Source: an uncultured Faecalibacterium sp.
GTDB lineage: Bacteria; Bacillota; Clostridia; Oscillospirales; Ruminococcaceae
DNA: 7,767 nucleotides
Direction of reading: 5' to 3'
Assembly: GCA_945982465.1 (NCBI GenBank)
Contig: CAMFSB010000072.1
Span: 1 to 7,767, forward strand
Part shown: positions 1 to 6,227 of the stretch, piece after piece
How the letters are laid out: every line of letters starts with the position of its first letter
How positions within the stretch are numbered: the first letter of the stretch is position 1
Notes under the pieces: generated by a model
The model's input: the letters and a program-made list of their open reading frames with translations, nothing else
Databases searched by the model: none
What the model was told of the DNA's origin: nothing
Translations under genes and position numbers: made by a program

Positions 1-544
1 GCTTCTGCATCGTGTCGATGACCGCGAGAATGGACTCGCGGATCGTCTTGACGCCCGACTTGTCGCGCCCGGAGCGGATATCGTAGATCTTCTGCTCCGC
101 GCTTTCGAGCAGAAGATCGGCGTCCTCGCCGGAGGCGGTCTCGTTCAGGATGGACCGGGCGGCGTCGATCAGACGGCGACCCTGGTACTTCTCCTTGACG
201 ATTTTAAAATAGGAATCAACGTTCGAGACCGAGGGCAGTGTCTCGGCGATGCGGGCCAGATAGACCTTGGCGTCGTCGGCGCTGGCAAACGTCTTGTTGC
301 TGGCAAGCGCGTTGACAAGCGTGACAATGTCAACGGCCTCGCTCTCGGTGTAGAGCGAGCGCATCGTCTCATAGATGGCGCGATTCTGGTCCGAGTAGAA
401 CATCTCGGGCTCCATGTCGGTGATAAGGCGGTTCAGCACCGTTTCATCCACCAGCGCCGCGCCCAGCACGCTCTGCTCGGCCTGCATGCTGTAGGGCATC
501 TGGATGCCCAGGCTGGCAAGGCTTACTTCTTCATTTTTCGGCAT
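1..544 (-). CDS. dnaB: Replicative DNA helicase DnaB, N-terminal part (partial)
   Basis: DnaB is the ring-shaped helicase that unwinds DNA ahead of the replication fork and contacts primase through its N-terminal domain. Reading from ATG at 544-542 gives 181 codons, open to the window edge. The product starts MPKNEEVSLASLG, and residues about 17-118 match the DnaB N-terminal domain: the PYSMQAEQSVLGAAL opening helix, the MFYSDQNRAIYE stretch and the VDIVTLVNAL stretch are typical. The linker region follows (residues about 150-181, ending IRESILAVIDTMQK). The RecA-like ATPase domain with its Walker motifs lies beyond position 1. The start is supported by an ideal ribosome site nine bases upstream. 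DnaB genes commonly follow rplI, and the reading frame just upstream ends in an L9-like tail. Valine codons (7 GTC, 3 GTG of 13) differ from addB, where GTG dominates, hinting at a different source for this end of the window. Confidence 0.93.
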   Translation of the reverse strand, partial: MPKNEEVSLASLGIQMPYSMQAEQSVLGAALVDETVLNRLITDMEPEMFYSDQNRAIYETMRSLYTESEAVDIVTLVNALASNKTFASADDAKVYLARIAETLPSVSNVDSYFKIVKEKYQGRRLIDAARSILNETASGEDADLLLESAEQKIYDIRSGRDKSGVKTIRESILAVIDTMQK

Positions 545-553
545 AGCGGACAT

Positions 554-560
554 CCTCCTT
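554..560 (-). promoter_or_regulatory. Ribosome binding site of dnaB
   Basis: AAGGAGG on the minus strand, nine bases before the dnaB ATG. It is a full-strength Shine-Dalgarno sequence and fixes the dnaB start at 544. The space between the preceding stop codon (578-580) and the ATG is only 33 bases and holds no terminator, so dnaB would be co-transcribed with whatever frame precedes it. Confidence 0.8.
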
Positions 561-577
561 CCCTGCCAGACGACAAA

Positions 578-628
578 TTACAGCTCCTCGACCTTCAGCT
601 TGAAGGGTGCGACGCCACCGGCGTACAG
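578..628 (-). pseudogene. rplI: Probable 3' remnant of rplI (ribosomal protein L9 C-terminus)
   Basis: The last 13 to 16 codons of the truncated addA frame read (LYA)GGVAPFKLKVEEL and then TAA. This does not look like AddA, which should continue for several hundred more residues. It does resemble the C-terminal end of ribosomal protein L9, where a strand of the form V-K-L-hydrophobic...V-x-A-x-x-K-V-x-V/E closes the protein. The case is strengthened by position: rplI directly upstream of dnaB is a standard bacterial gene order, and dnaB begins 33 bases further on. Codons here (GGT GGC GTC GCA, GTC) are closer to those of dnaB than to those of addA. The exact edge against addA cannot be placed; it should lie between about 610 and 640. 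The match is short, so chance resemblance remains possible. Confidence 0.45.
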
Positions 629-1438
629 GCGCTCGGCGTCCCGGGCCAGGCGCTCGCAGCTTTCGGTCAGCAGCCGTCGCCAGGCCGTGCCGTCAAAGCC
701 GTTTTCGGCCTGCCACGGCGCCAGAAAGGCGTCCAGCGCCGCGCCGTACTCCGGCAGGCTGCGCAGAAAATCGTACACCTGCAGCACCGCCCCGCCCGCA
801 GCATTGTCGGTGCGGCTTTTGCCGTACAGGTCGGCAAAGGCGCAGAAGTCCGGGTCCTGATAGGCGGCTTCCAGCGTTTCGCCCAGCGCCGCCTCCCGCA
901 GATCGGCCAGTGTGCCGGCATCCGCCGTGGTAAAATCCGGTGGGATATCCAGCGCCTGGAAATACTGCTGCAGCAGCTTGAGGCAGAATGCGTCGATGGT
1001 GCAGATGCTGGCCCGCTGCAGCAGCATGCGCTGCCGGTGCAGCCGCAGCTCGCCCGGCGCGGCGCGCAGCTCGGCCAGCAGCTTTTCGCCGATGCGGGCG
1101 CGCAGCTCGGCCGCCGCCGCGTTGGTAAAGGTGACGATCAGCAGCCGGTCGGCGTCTACCGGCCGGTCGGGGTCGGTGATGAGCCGCACGGCCCGCTCGG
1201 CCAGCACGGCGGTTTTGCCGCTGCCGGCGGCGGCGCTCACCAGCAGGCTGCCGCCCCGGTCCGCGATGGCGGCAGCCTGGGCGGGGGTGCAGTGGGCCGG
1301 GCGCGGGCGGGCTCCTCCCCCTGCGGCTGGTCCTCCATCGGTTTTTCCGGGGCGGTCAGCGCCGCTTCGTTCACGCCGGTTTCGGGGCAGCAGATAAAGC
1401 TGTAGTCGCACCAGTCGCAGGGGCGGCCCCGGCTGCAC
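578..1438 (-). CDS. addA: AddA helicase-nuclease subunit, 5' fragment (truncated)
   Basis: AddA is the UvrD-family helicase and nuclease subunit of AddAB, which processes double-strand breaks for RecA loading and normally has about 1,200 residues. The open frame has 286 codons, but recognisable AddA sequence runs only from about 1291 (TPAQAAAI, the Q-motif) to about 640. It contains Walker A (SAAAGSGKTAV, frame residues 68-78), motif Ia (VTFTNAAAAELRARIG) and the TIDAFCLKLL segment. Later helicase motifs and the C-terminal nuclease domain are missing, and the frame ends in an L9-like tail. The start is unresolved. The first 47 residues of the frame are an out-of-frame shadow of the addB 3' end. 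The next usable in-frame start, GTG at 1240, overlaps the addB stop as GTGA but would lose the Q-motif. ATG at 1338 would fit the family but sits in the addB frame, one base off. The coordinates give the full open frame. The protein cannot be a working AddA. Confidence 0.8.
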   Translation of the reverse strand: MQPGPPLRLVRLQLYLLPRNRRERSGADRPGKTDGGPAAGGGARPRPAHCTPAQAAAIADRGGSLLVSAAAGSGKTAVLAERAVRLITDPDRPVDADRLLIVTFTNAAAAELRARIGEKLLAELRAAPGELRLHRQRMLLQRASICTIDAFCLKLLQQYFQALDIPPDFTTADAGTLADLREAALGETLEAAYQDPDFCAFADLYGKSRTDNAAGGAVLQVYDFLRSLPEYGAALDAFLAPWQAENGFDGTAWRRLLTESCERLARDAERLYAGGVAPFKLKVEEL

Positions 1439-4400
1439 AAGGGCGTGGCCGCCACATCGCCGGCGTACAGTCCTTCGGCCATACCGGTCACCAGCCCGTC
1501 CAGATGGCGCTGGATGCGCGCCAGCTTGCCCGCGTCCGCCAGCTTTTTCTTCTGATAGGGGCTGGGCCTGCCGCCGCGGAAGTCAAACGGCACATAGTCG
1601 CCGGTACGCTGCGCGTCCATGGCCTGGTACACCTTTTCCTCGTCGCGCACCAGGCCGTCCAGGCGGTACTGTGCCGGGCGGGCGGCCTCGGCGCGGGTGG
1701 CCGAGGCGGGGGCCGGGTCCGCCAGCAGATACAAAACGCCTGCGGCCTGTGCGCCGGTGAACCGGCCGCTATCGTCCCGCGTCAGCGTAAACAGGTACAG
1801 CAGCATCTGGCAGTCCAGCCCGCAGTACACCTCCCGCAGGTCAAAGGCCTTGGTGCCGGTTTTGTAATCCACCACCCGCACCCAGCGCACGCCCGTATCG
1901 TCGATCCACTGGTCGGTGCGGTCGATGGTGCCCACCACCCGCACCGTGCGCCCGCTGGAAAGCTGATACACCTGCGGCGGCAGACACCCCGCCCCGGCGC
2001 CGATCTTCTGCTCGCAGGCCACCGTTTCAAAGGCGCTCTGGCGCTGCTCGTCGCGCAGATAGCACAGCAGCCCCGCCATGCTTTTTTCAATGCGCGACAA
2101 CAAATACGCAAACCGGCGGCTGCCGTCGGGCAGATACAGCCGGGCGTATTCCTGCACCAGCTTTGCAGCCAGCCGCGCCAGCTGCTCGTCGTTCAGCTCG
2201 GCAAGGGGGGCGCTTTTCCAGCCCGCGTAAGGGTTCTTTGCAGGGTCCGGCTCCAGCGCCATCTGCAGCACCCAGTGCATCAGGGTGCCGCTTTGGTCCG
2301 GGCTGAGCTTTGCCTTGCGGCGCGGGCGCAACCCCAGCACATACTGCAAAAAATAGCCGTAGCGGCACAGGTAGTATTTTTCCATCTGGCTGGGCGAGAT
2401 GGAAAGCTGCGGCCCCAGCAGCCGGGCCATGGCCGCCGTGTCGGCCACACGGCGGGGCGGCTGGTCGGCCATGCGGCGCAGCACGGCCAGTTTTTCGGCC
2501 GCGTCCGGGCCGCTTTGCCGCAGCGCCTCGTACAAGCTGGCAGTCTCCCGGTCTTTCAGGCCCCAGGCGTTGCCCAGCGCGTCCAGCGCGGCGGCGGGCG
2601 TGCTGGCCGCGTCCCGCACCGTCAGCGCCGGCGGCGCCGGGTGCAAAAGCTGCTCCACCGCCTCCAGCTGGGCGGTGCGGGCCATGCCCAGGCCCGCCGG
2701 CCAACTGAGCCACAGCCCCCTGGCCGGCGCGGTGAGCGCCTTATAAAAGCACACCTGCTCGCGCACCACGCGGTTTTCAAAGCAGTCGGGCAGCTCCACA
2801 TTCTGGGCCATCAGCGCGTCCCGGTCGGCATGGGTCAACAGGCCCGTATCGCCCGGCGCGCGGGGGAACTCGCCCTCGGCCAGCCCCAGCACAAACACAT
2901 AGTCCGGGCTGTTCAGCCGCATTTTGCCCGCCGAGGTAAACAGCACCGCGTCCTGCGTCTGGGGGATCTGCCCCAGGTCCGACGCGCGCAGCAACAGGCC
3001 GAACAGCTCGGCGTACTCCTCCACGCCGGCGTTTTCGCCGCCCAGCAGCCGGGCCATCTGGTCCAGCAGCTGCATCACCACGTTCCATTCGCGGGCGGCC
3101 TCCTCGGCGGCGGGACTCCCCCGGCCGTGCCGCAGCCGTTCCACCAGGCGCTGCTGGCACTGCTCGGCCCCCAGCTCCCGCAAGCACAAATACAGCGCGC
3201 GGCTCAGCTGGGCCGCCGGCGCCGAGCGTGCCGCCCGGCGCAGCTTGTCCACCGGGCCGATCAAAAACGCGCGGGCGCTTTCGGCCAGCCGCACGCTGGC
3301 CCGGTCCTCCTCGGTCAGGCGGCTGGTCTCGCCAAAGCCCTGCGGGCTGCGCTCGAACGGCTCGCGCCAGGCCGCCGCCGGCGGCGACCAGGTATACACA
3401 TAGTTTTCCAGCGCGCACACCTGCGCTTCGGTCAGTTCGCACAAGCCACTCTTGGCCAGATTGGTCATATTGTCGCACCAGTCCACGCCGCGGCACAGCG
3501 CCAGCAGCGCTTTGACCGCTGCGGCCGGCGCGCTGAACGCCGGGTTCAGCGGCTCGTCGCAGTACAGCGGGATTCCTGCCAGCCGGAACTCGTACCGCAC
3601 GGCGGCGCGGTACAGCTCGGTGTCGCGGCAGACCACGGCCATGCTGCGGTATTTTGCGCCGCCGCGGGCCAGCCGGTACACGGCGGCCGCCGCGGCGCGG
3701 GCCTCCTCCTCCCGGCTGGGGGCGGCGTACAGTGTGATCTCCGCAGCCGTCTGCTCAGCACAGTCGTCCTCGGCCAGCAGGCGGCCCAGGGCGGCCAGGC
3801 CCGGGGCATTGCGGTGGCGCAGGTCCTGCCGCAGCACGGTGGGCGCGGCCACGGCCACGCCGTTTTCCCGCGCTAAGCGCTGCAAATCCAGCGCCACCTT
3901 TTTCGCGCCCGAAAACAACCCCAGCTCGCCGGGGGTCCAGTGGGCGTCATCGGCGCACAGGGCCACCGTCACTTCCGGCAGCGTGCGCAGCAGCGCGGCC
4001 ATCAGCCGCTTTTTGGGCGCGTTAAAGGTGTCGAATTCGTCGATGAACACCGCCCGCCCGGCCAGAAATTCCGGCACCTGCCCGGCGGCCAGCGCGCCGT
4101 CCAGCCGGTCGGCGGCCACCGCCAGCCGGTCGGAAGGATCCATGCCGGTCTGGGTAAGCAGCGCCTCGTAGGTCTCAAAGATCAGCGCCAGCTCGGCCAG
4201 CTTTTCGCTGCCGGGGCCGCAGCGCCCCGCCAGCTCGCCCAGCTGCCGGCCCGAAAGCCCCGCGCTTTTCAGTTCGTCGATGGTCTCGGCGGCCAGCTGG
4301 CAGAACGCGGCCGACCGGCGGTGCCGGTAGTAGTATCTGACATTGCCCTCCAGCGCTTCCAGTGCGCGGCGCACCAGCACCACCCGGCCCGCGTCGGTCA

Positions 4401-4647
4401 GCGTCTGCACCGCCGCGCCGCCGCACCGCTCCAGGATACGCTCGGCCAGGCTGGTAAACGAAAAACTCTCCACCATGCCGCTGTTCTCGTCGCCCAGCGT
4501 CTGGTAGATGCGCGCCTCGGTGCTGGAGGTGAACTGCTCCGGCACCAGCAGGATGCTTTTCTGCCCGGCCAGGGCGCGGGTGCGCAAGGCGTCGTACAGG
4601 CGGGTGGTCTTTCCGCTGCCGGAAATGCCCAGTACCAGTTTCAGCAT
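1237..4647 (-). CDS. addB: AddB subunit of the AddAB helicase-nuclease
   Basis: AddB pairs with AddA to resect double-strand breaks up to Chi sites; it scans for Chi and cuts one strand with a RecB-type nuclease domain. The 1,136-residue product is close to the usual length of about 1,150. It shows Walker A near the start (GISGSGKTT, residues 7-15), an acidic VFIDEFDTF stretch, and a C-terminal nuclease domain with H791 (GTLMHW), D909 (GTIDRTD), D927-Y928-K929 (VDYKTG) and Q947/Y951 (QMLLY). Four Fe-S cysteines are present: C761 (YYLCRYG), C1077, C1080 and C1086 (CDWCDYSFIC), spaced almost as in the Bacillus subtilis protein. The ATG at 4647 is preferred to the upstream ATG at 4881 because Walker A then lies at the normal distance and AAGGA sits eight bases before it. 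The roughly 50 residues after the last Fe-S cysteine are proline- and arginine-rich, overlap the addA start region and look unlike a normal AddB end. Confidence 0.95.
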   Translation of the reverse strand: MLKLVLGISGSGKTTRLYDALRTRALAGQKSILLVPEQFTSSTEARIYQTLGDENSGMVESFSFTSLAERILERCGGAAVQTLTDAGRVVLVRRALEALEGNVRYYYRHRRSAAFCQLAAETIDELKSAGLSGRQLGELAGRCGPGSEKLAELALIFETYEALLTQTGMDPSDRLAVAADRLDGALAAGQVPEFLAGRAVFIDEFDTFNAPKKRLMAALLRTLPEVTVALCADDAHWTPGELGLFSGAKKVALDLQRLARENGVAVAAPTVLRQDLRHRNAPGLAALGRLLAEDDCAEQTAAEITLYAAPSREEEARAAAAAVYRLARGGAKYRSMAVVCRDTELYRAAVRYEFRLAGIPLYCDEPLNPAFSAPAAAVKALLALCRGVDWCDNMTNLAKSGLCELTEAQVCALENYVYTWSPPAAAWREPFERSPQGFGETSRLTEEDRASVRLAESARAFLIGPVDKLRRAARSAPAAQLSRALYLCLRELGAEQCQQRLVERLRHGRGSPAAEEAAREWNVVMQLLDQMARLLGGENAGVEEYAELFGLLLRASDLGQIPQTQDAVLFTSAGKMRLNSPDYVFVLGLAEGEFPRAPGDTGLLTHADRDALMAQNVELPDCFENRVVREQVCFYKALTAPARGLWLSWPAGLGMARTAQLEAVEQLLHPAPPALTVRDAASTPAAALDALGNAWGLKDRETASLYEALRQSGPDAAEKLAVLRRMADQPPRRVADTAAMARLLGPQLSISPSQMEKYYLCRYGYFLQYVLGLRPRRKAKLSPDQSGTLMHWVLQMALEPDPAKNPYAGWKSAPLAELNDEQLARLAAKLVQEYARLYLPDGSRRFAYLLSRIEKSMAGLLCYLRDEQRQSAFETVACEQKIGAGAGCLPPQVYQLSSGRTVRVVGTIDRTDQWIDDTGVRWVRVVDYKTGTKAFDLREVYCGLDCQMLLYLFTLTRDDSGRFTGAQAAGVLYLLADPAPASATRAEAARPAQYRLDGLVRDEEKVYQAMDAQRTGDYVPFDFRGGRPSPYQKKKLADAGKLARIQRHLDGLVTGMAEGLYAGDVAATPLCSRGRPCDWCDYSFICCPETGVNEAALTAPEKPMEDQPQGEEPARARPTAPPPRLPPSRTGAAACW

Positions 4648-4655
4648 CGTATCCG

Positions 4656-4660
4656 TCCTT
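4656..4660 (-). promoter_or_regulatory. Ribosome binding site of addB
   Basis: AAGGA on the minus strand, eight bases upstream of ATG 4647. It decides between the two possible addB starts, since the longer frame beginning at 4881 would run through the promoter and leader and adds only low-complexity residues with no family resemblance. Confidence 0.65.
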
Positions 4661-4664
4661 TCGC

Positions 4665-4682
4665 CCGGCGCGGCCGCGCCGG
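4665..4682 (-). repeat. 18-bp perfect GC palindrome in the addB leader
   Basis: The sequence CCGGCGCGGCCGCGCCGG reads the same on both strands. In an addB transcript starting near 4690 it would fold into a seven-pair stem with a GGCC loop, ending four bases before the AAGGA ribosome site. It could reduce ribosome access or act as a protein operator in DNA form. Chance formation in GC-rich DNA is also possible. Confidence 0.5.
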
Positions 4683-4696
4683 TGTGTGCTGCGTCT

Positions 4697-4705
4697 ATCA
4701 TAGCA
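4697..4705 (-). promoter_or_regulatory. Extended -10 promoter candidate for addB
   Basis: The minus strand reads TGCTATGAT, an extended -10 element (TG, one base, then TATGAT with one mismatch to TATAAT). No good -35 box stands 17 bases upstream (CCGCAA), which is tolerated by extended -10 promoters. Transcription would start near 4690, giving a leader of about 43 bases that carries the palindrome and the ribosome site. It lies in a 243-base gap downstream of a terminator, where a promoter is expected. Confidence 0.45.
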
Positions 4706-4815
4706 CAATTTGAGTCCCTTTGCGGGGATTTTCCAGCTTCTTTTTCCCGGCAGCAAAAAAGATCCGGCCCATTGCAACCGTTTGCGCGTAAGCCGTACCG
4801 CTTTTTCCTCGGCGC

Positions 4816-4850
4816 AAAAGCAGGCGGCGCCCCGACGGGGGCGCCGGCTG
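4816..4850 (-). terminator. Rho-independent terminator after the peptidoglycan-binding gene
   Basis: An inverted repeat has arms at 4821-4833 and 4838-4850: 13 base pairs with one mismatch around a four-base loop. On the minus strand it is followed at once by CTTTTG (T-run 4819-4816). It lies 40 bases past the stop of the peptidoglycan-binding gene and before the addB promoter, so it would separate the two units. The T-run is short, but the stem is very GC-rich. On the plus strand TTTTT (4858-4862) follows seven bases after the stem, a weaker arrangement with no plus-strand gene to end. The rest of the 4648-4890 gap holds only the addB promoter and leader. Confidence 0.6.
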
Positions 4851-4890
4851 CCGCGGGTTTTTGTGCTGGGTAACCGGTCATAACCGCTGC

Positions 4891-5364
4891 TCAGGCATAC
4901 AGCCGCTCCCAGGTGTCGGGGCCGATGATGCCGTCTGCCGACAGGCCGCTGGACGCCTGGAACGCTTTGGTCGCCGCCAGGGTGCGCGCGCCAAAGATGC
5001 CGTCGGGGTTGAGCGCAGCGCCCTTGGTGTTCAGCCGGAGCTGGGCCGAGCGCACGGTGGCGCCGCGGGTACCATTGCGGATGAACGTACTGGGGTACTG
5101 CTCGCCCTCGCCGTGGATGGCGGCGCAGCAGTCGTACAGGGCGCTCCAGGTGTTCACACCCACTTTGCCGTCGGTGGTCAGGCCGACCAGATTTTGGAAC
5201 TGCTTCACAGCAGCCTCCGTCCGGGTGCCGAACTTGCCGTCCACCGTCAGGGCGATGATGCTGGGCCAGCGGCTGCGCACGCCGTTGAGCCAGATCTGGA
5301 TCAGGCCGACGTCCGGCCCGGTAGAGCCGTTTTGGGTAAGCGCGAAATATGCAGGTCTTGCCAT
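4891..5364 (-). CDS. Small protein with two peptidoglycan-binding repeats
   Basis: The 157-residue product is almost entirely two PG_binding_1 (PF01471) type repeats. Repeat 1 spans residues about 13-77 (VDGKFGTRTEAAVKQFQ, then TDGKVGVNTWSAL). Repeat 2 spans about 97-156 (PDGIFGARTLAATKAFQ, then ADGIIGPDTWERL). Such repeats bind cell-wall muropeptides and usually sit beside a hydrolase domain in autolysins and spore cortex-lytic enzymes; here there is no catalytic domain. There is no signal peptide or membrane segment, so it acts inside the cell, or is exported another way, or is released in the spore context. The start is ATG at 5364, 13 bases after AAGGAGG (5378-5384); the in-frame GTG at 5376 is one base from that site and too close. 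It lies 95 bases after spoIIR and is followed by a terminator. A role in spore coat or cortex assembly is a guess from the neighbour only. Confidence 0.85.
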   Translation of the reverse strand: MARPAYFALTQNGSTGPDVGLIQIWLNGVRSRWPSIIALTVDGKFGTRTEAAVKQFQNLVGLTTDGKVGVNTWSALYDCCAAIHGEGEQYPSTFIRNGTRGATVRSAQLRLNTKGAALNPDGIFGARTLAATKAFQASSGLSADGIIGPDTWERLYA

Positions 5365-5396
5365 AGTGTTTTGCACACCTCCTTACGCCACACTAT
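5363..5396 (-). promoter_or_regulatory. Hairpin enclosing the ribosome site of the peptidoglycan-binding gene
   Basis: A 7-bp inverted repeat (ATAGTGT at 5363-5369, ACACTAT at 5390-5396) brackets a 20-base loop that contains the AAGGAGG ribosome site (5378-5384). The downstream arm runs into the ATG start codon. If the transcript comes through from spoIIR, the ribosome site would be displayed in the loop and the first two bases of AUG would be paired, which suggests tuned translation. The upstream arm overlaps TATAGT (5392-5397, minus strand), a possible -10 box without a clear -35; a transcript started there would not contain the hairpin. Confidence 0.35.
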
Positions 5397-5459
5397 ATGC
5401 GGCGCGGGGCGGCGAATGTTCCGGTCGGTTTGGCCGGGCGGCAAACGGTCCGCGGCGGC

Positions 5460-6125
5460 TCAGCCGCCCGCCGTGCACACGATGCCCCCCGGCACGGTCT
5501 GCGCCTGCCCGGCCGCGCCGGTCAGCGCCTGCCACCATTCGGCCACGCGCAAGCGCAGCTCGTACTGCCCTGCCACCAGCCGCTGCTCTTCGGGCGTGTC
5601 GTAGCCGCCGCTGCACGCCGCCAGGCAGATCTGCGGGTACAAACAGCACCACCAGTTCTGCCCGGCCCCGGCGCCGATCTCGATGCGCAGGGCGTCGTAA
5701 GTACCGGCCGGCAAAGTATACTCATTGTATATTGATGTCGAAAAATACATATTGGTCAAAAAAACGCGCACCATCTGGCGGCACCCCTGCTGCCACAGCG
5801 CATGCCGGGCGCACAGGGCGATGCGCGGCAGGCAGCGCGCCGCGGTCTGCTTTGCCTGCTGCGCGGTCTGCGCGCCGCCGTACAACCGTTCGGTCAGCTC
5901 CAGCACCGCGTCGCGCACGCGCAGCTTGGCGTTCTGGTCGGCCACGCTGTCGCTGGCCGCGCGGATGTGCAGCCGCAGCGTATCGGCCCGCACGGCGGCG
6001 CAGGTACGGGCCAGCCTTGCCCCCATGCAGCTCAGCGCCAGCGCCAGCAGCAGCCCCCCAAGGCAGCTCAGCGGCACAAGGCCGGCGCGCAGCCGCGCCG
6101 CAAACCATCTGTTTCGTTCCAACAA
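5460..6125 (-). CDS. spoIIR: Stage II sporulation protein R (SpoIIR)
   Basis: SpoIIR is made in the forespore under sigma-F, is exported into the intermembrane space and triggers the mother-cell protease SpoIIGA to process pro-sigma-E. The 221-residue product has a hydrophobic segment at residues about 15-36 (signal or membrane anchor). It has the family's HIRAASDSVADQNAKLRVRD motif at 53-72 and the long signature from about 125 to 168, containing NMYFSTSIYNEYTLPAGTYD and GQNWWCCLYP. Together these make the identification firm. The start is chosen as TTG at 6125, nine bases after AGGAAGG (6135-6141); a second TTG follows at 6122. The ATG at 6203 lies upstream of the ribosome site and adds 26 residues unlike SpoIIR, and the in-frame GTG at 6134 touches the ribosome site. 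It stands 102 bases after ispE and before the peptidoglycan-binding gene. Its presence marks the lineage as spore-forming or descended from spore formers. Confidence 0.93.
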   Translation of the reverse strand: MLERNRWFAARLRAGLVPLSCLGGLLLALALSCMGARLARTCAAVRADTLRLHIRAASDSVADQNAKLRVRDAVLELTERLYGGAQTAQQAKQTAARCLPRIALCARHALWQQGCRQMVRVFLTNMYFSTSIYNEYTLPAGTYDALRIEIGAGAGQNWWCCLYPQICLAACSGGYDTPEEQRLVAGQYELRLRVAEWWQALTGAAGQAQTVPGGIVCTAGG

Positions 6126-6157
6126 AAAACACACCCTTCCTCTGCGGTTCTGGGCAG

Positions 6158-6186
6158 AGTATGGGTGTGCCGGGATGGGGTTATAC
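6158..6186 (-). promoter_or_regulatory. Possible sigma-F-type promoter of spoIIR
   Basis: The minus strand has GTATA (6186-6182), matching the sigma-F/sigma-G -35 core, then 15 bases, then ACCCATACT (6166-6158). That matches the A-x-A-x-T part of the GGnnAnAnT -10 consensus but lacks its GG. The position is right: it lies between the ispE stop (6228) and the spoIIR ribosome site (6135-6141). SpoIIR is a sigma-F gene in Bacillus subtilis, so the functional expectation is good but the sequence match is partial. No convincing terminator for ispE is visible in the gap 6126-6227. Confidence 0.3.
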
Positions 6187-6227
6187 AATTTTTTCCGCCG
6201 CAAACGCGCAAAACGCGCCGCTGCCGT

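Noticed and set aside
1504..3876. A 790-codon open frame on the plus strand opposite addB
   Set aside because: Its product is rich in Gln, His, Arg and Ala with no domain texture. Long antisense frames are expected opposite high-GC genes with strong third-position bias. AddB on the other strand has clear motifs.
4648..4881. N-terminal extension of AddB from ATG 4881 (78 extra residues)
   Set aside because: It would run through the promoter-like element, palindrome and terminator stem, has no family resemblance and no ribosome site, while ATG 4647 has one and places Walker A normally.
5454..5468. Short hairpin GGCGGC-TCA-GCCGCC across the spoIIR stop codon as a terminator
   Set aside because: The stem has only six pairs with no T-run on the minus strand. 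The gap 5365-5459 shows no other terminator, so spoIIR and the next gene may be co-transcribed.
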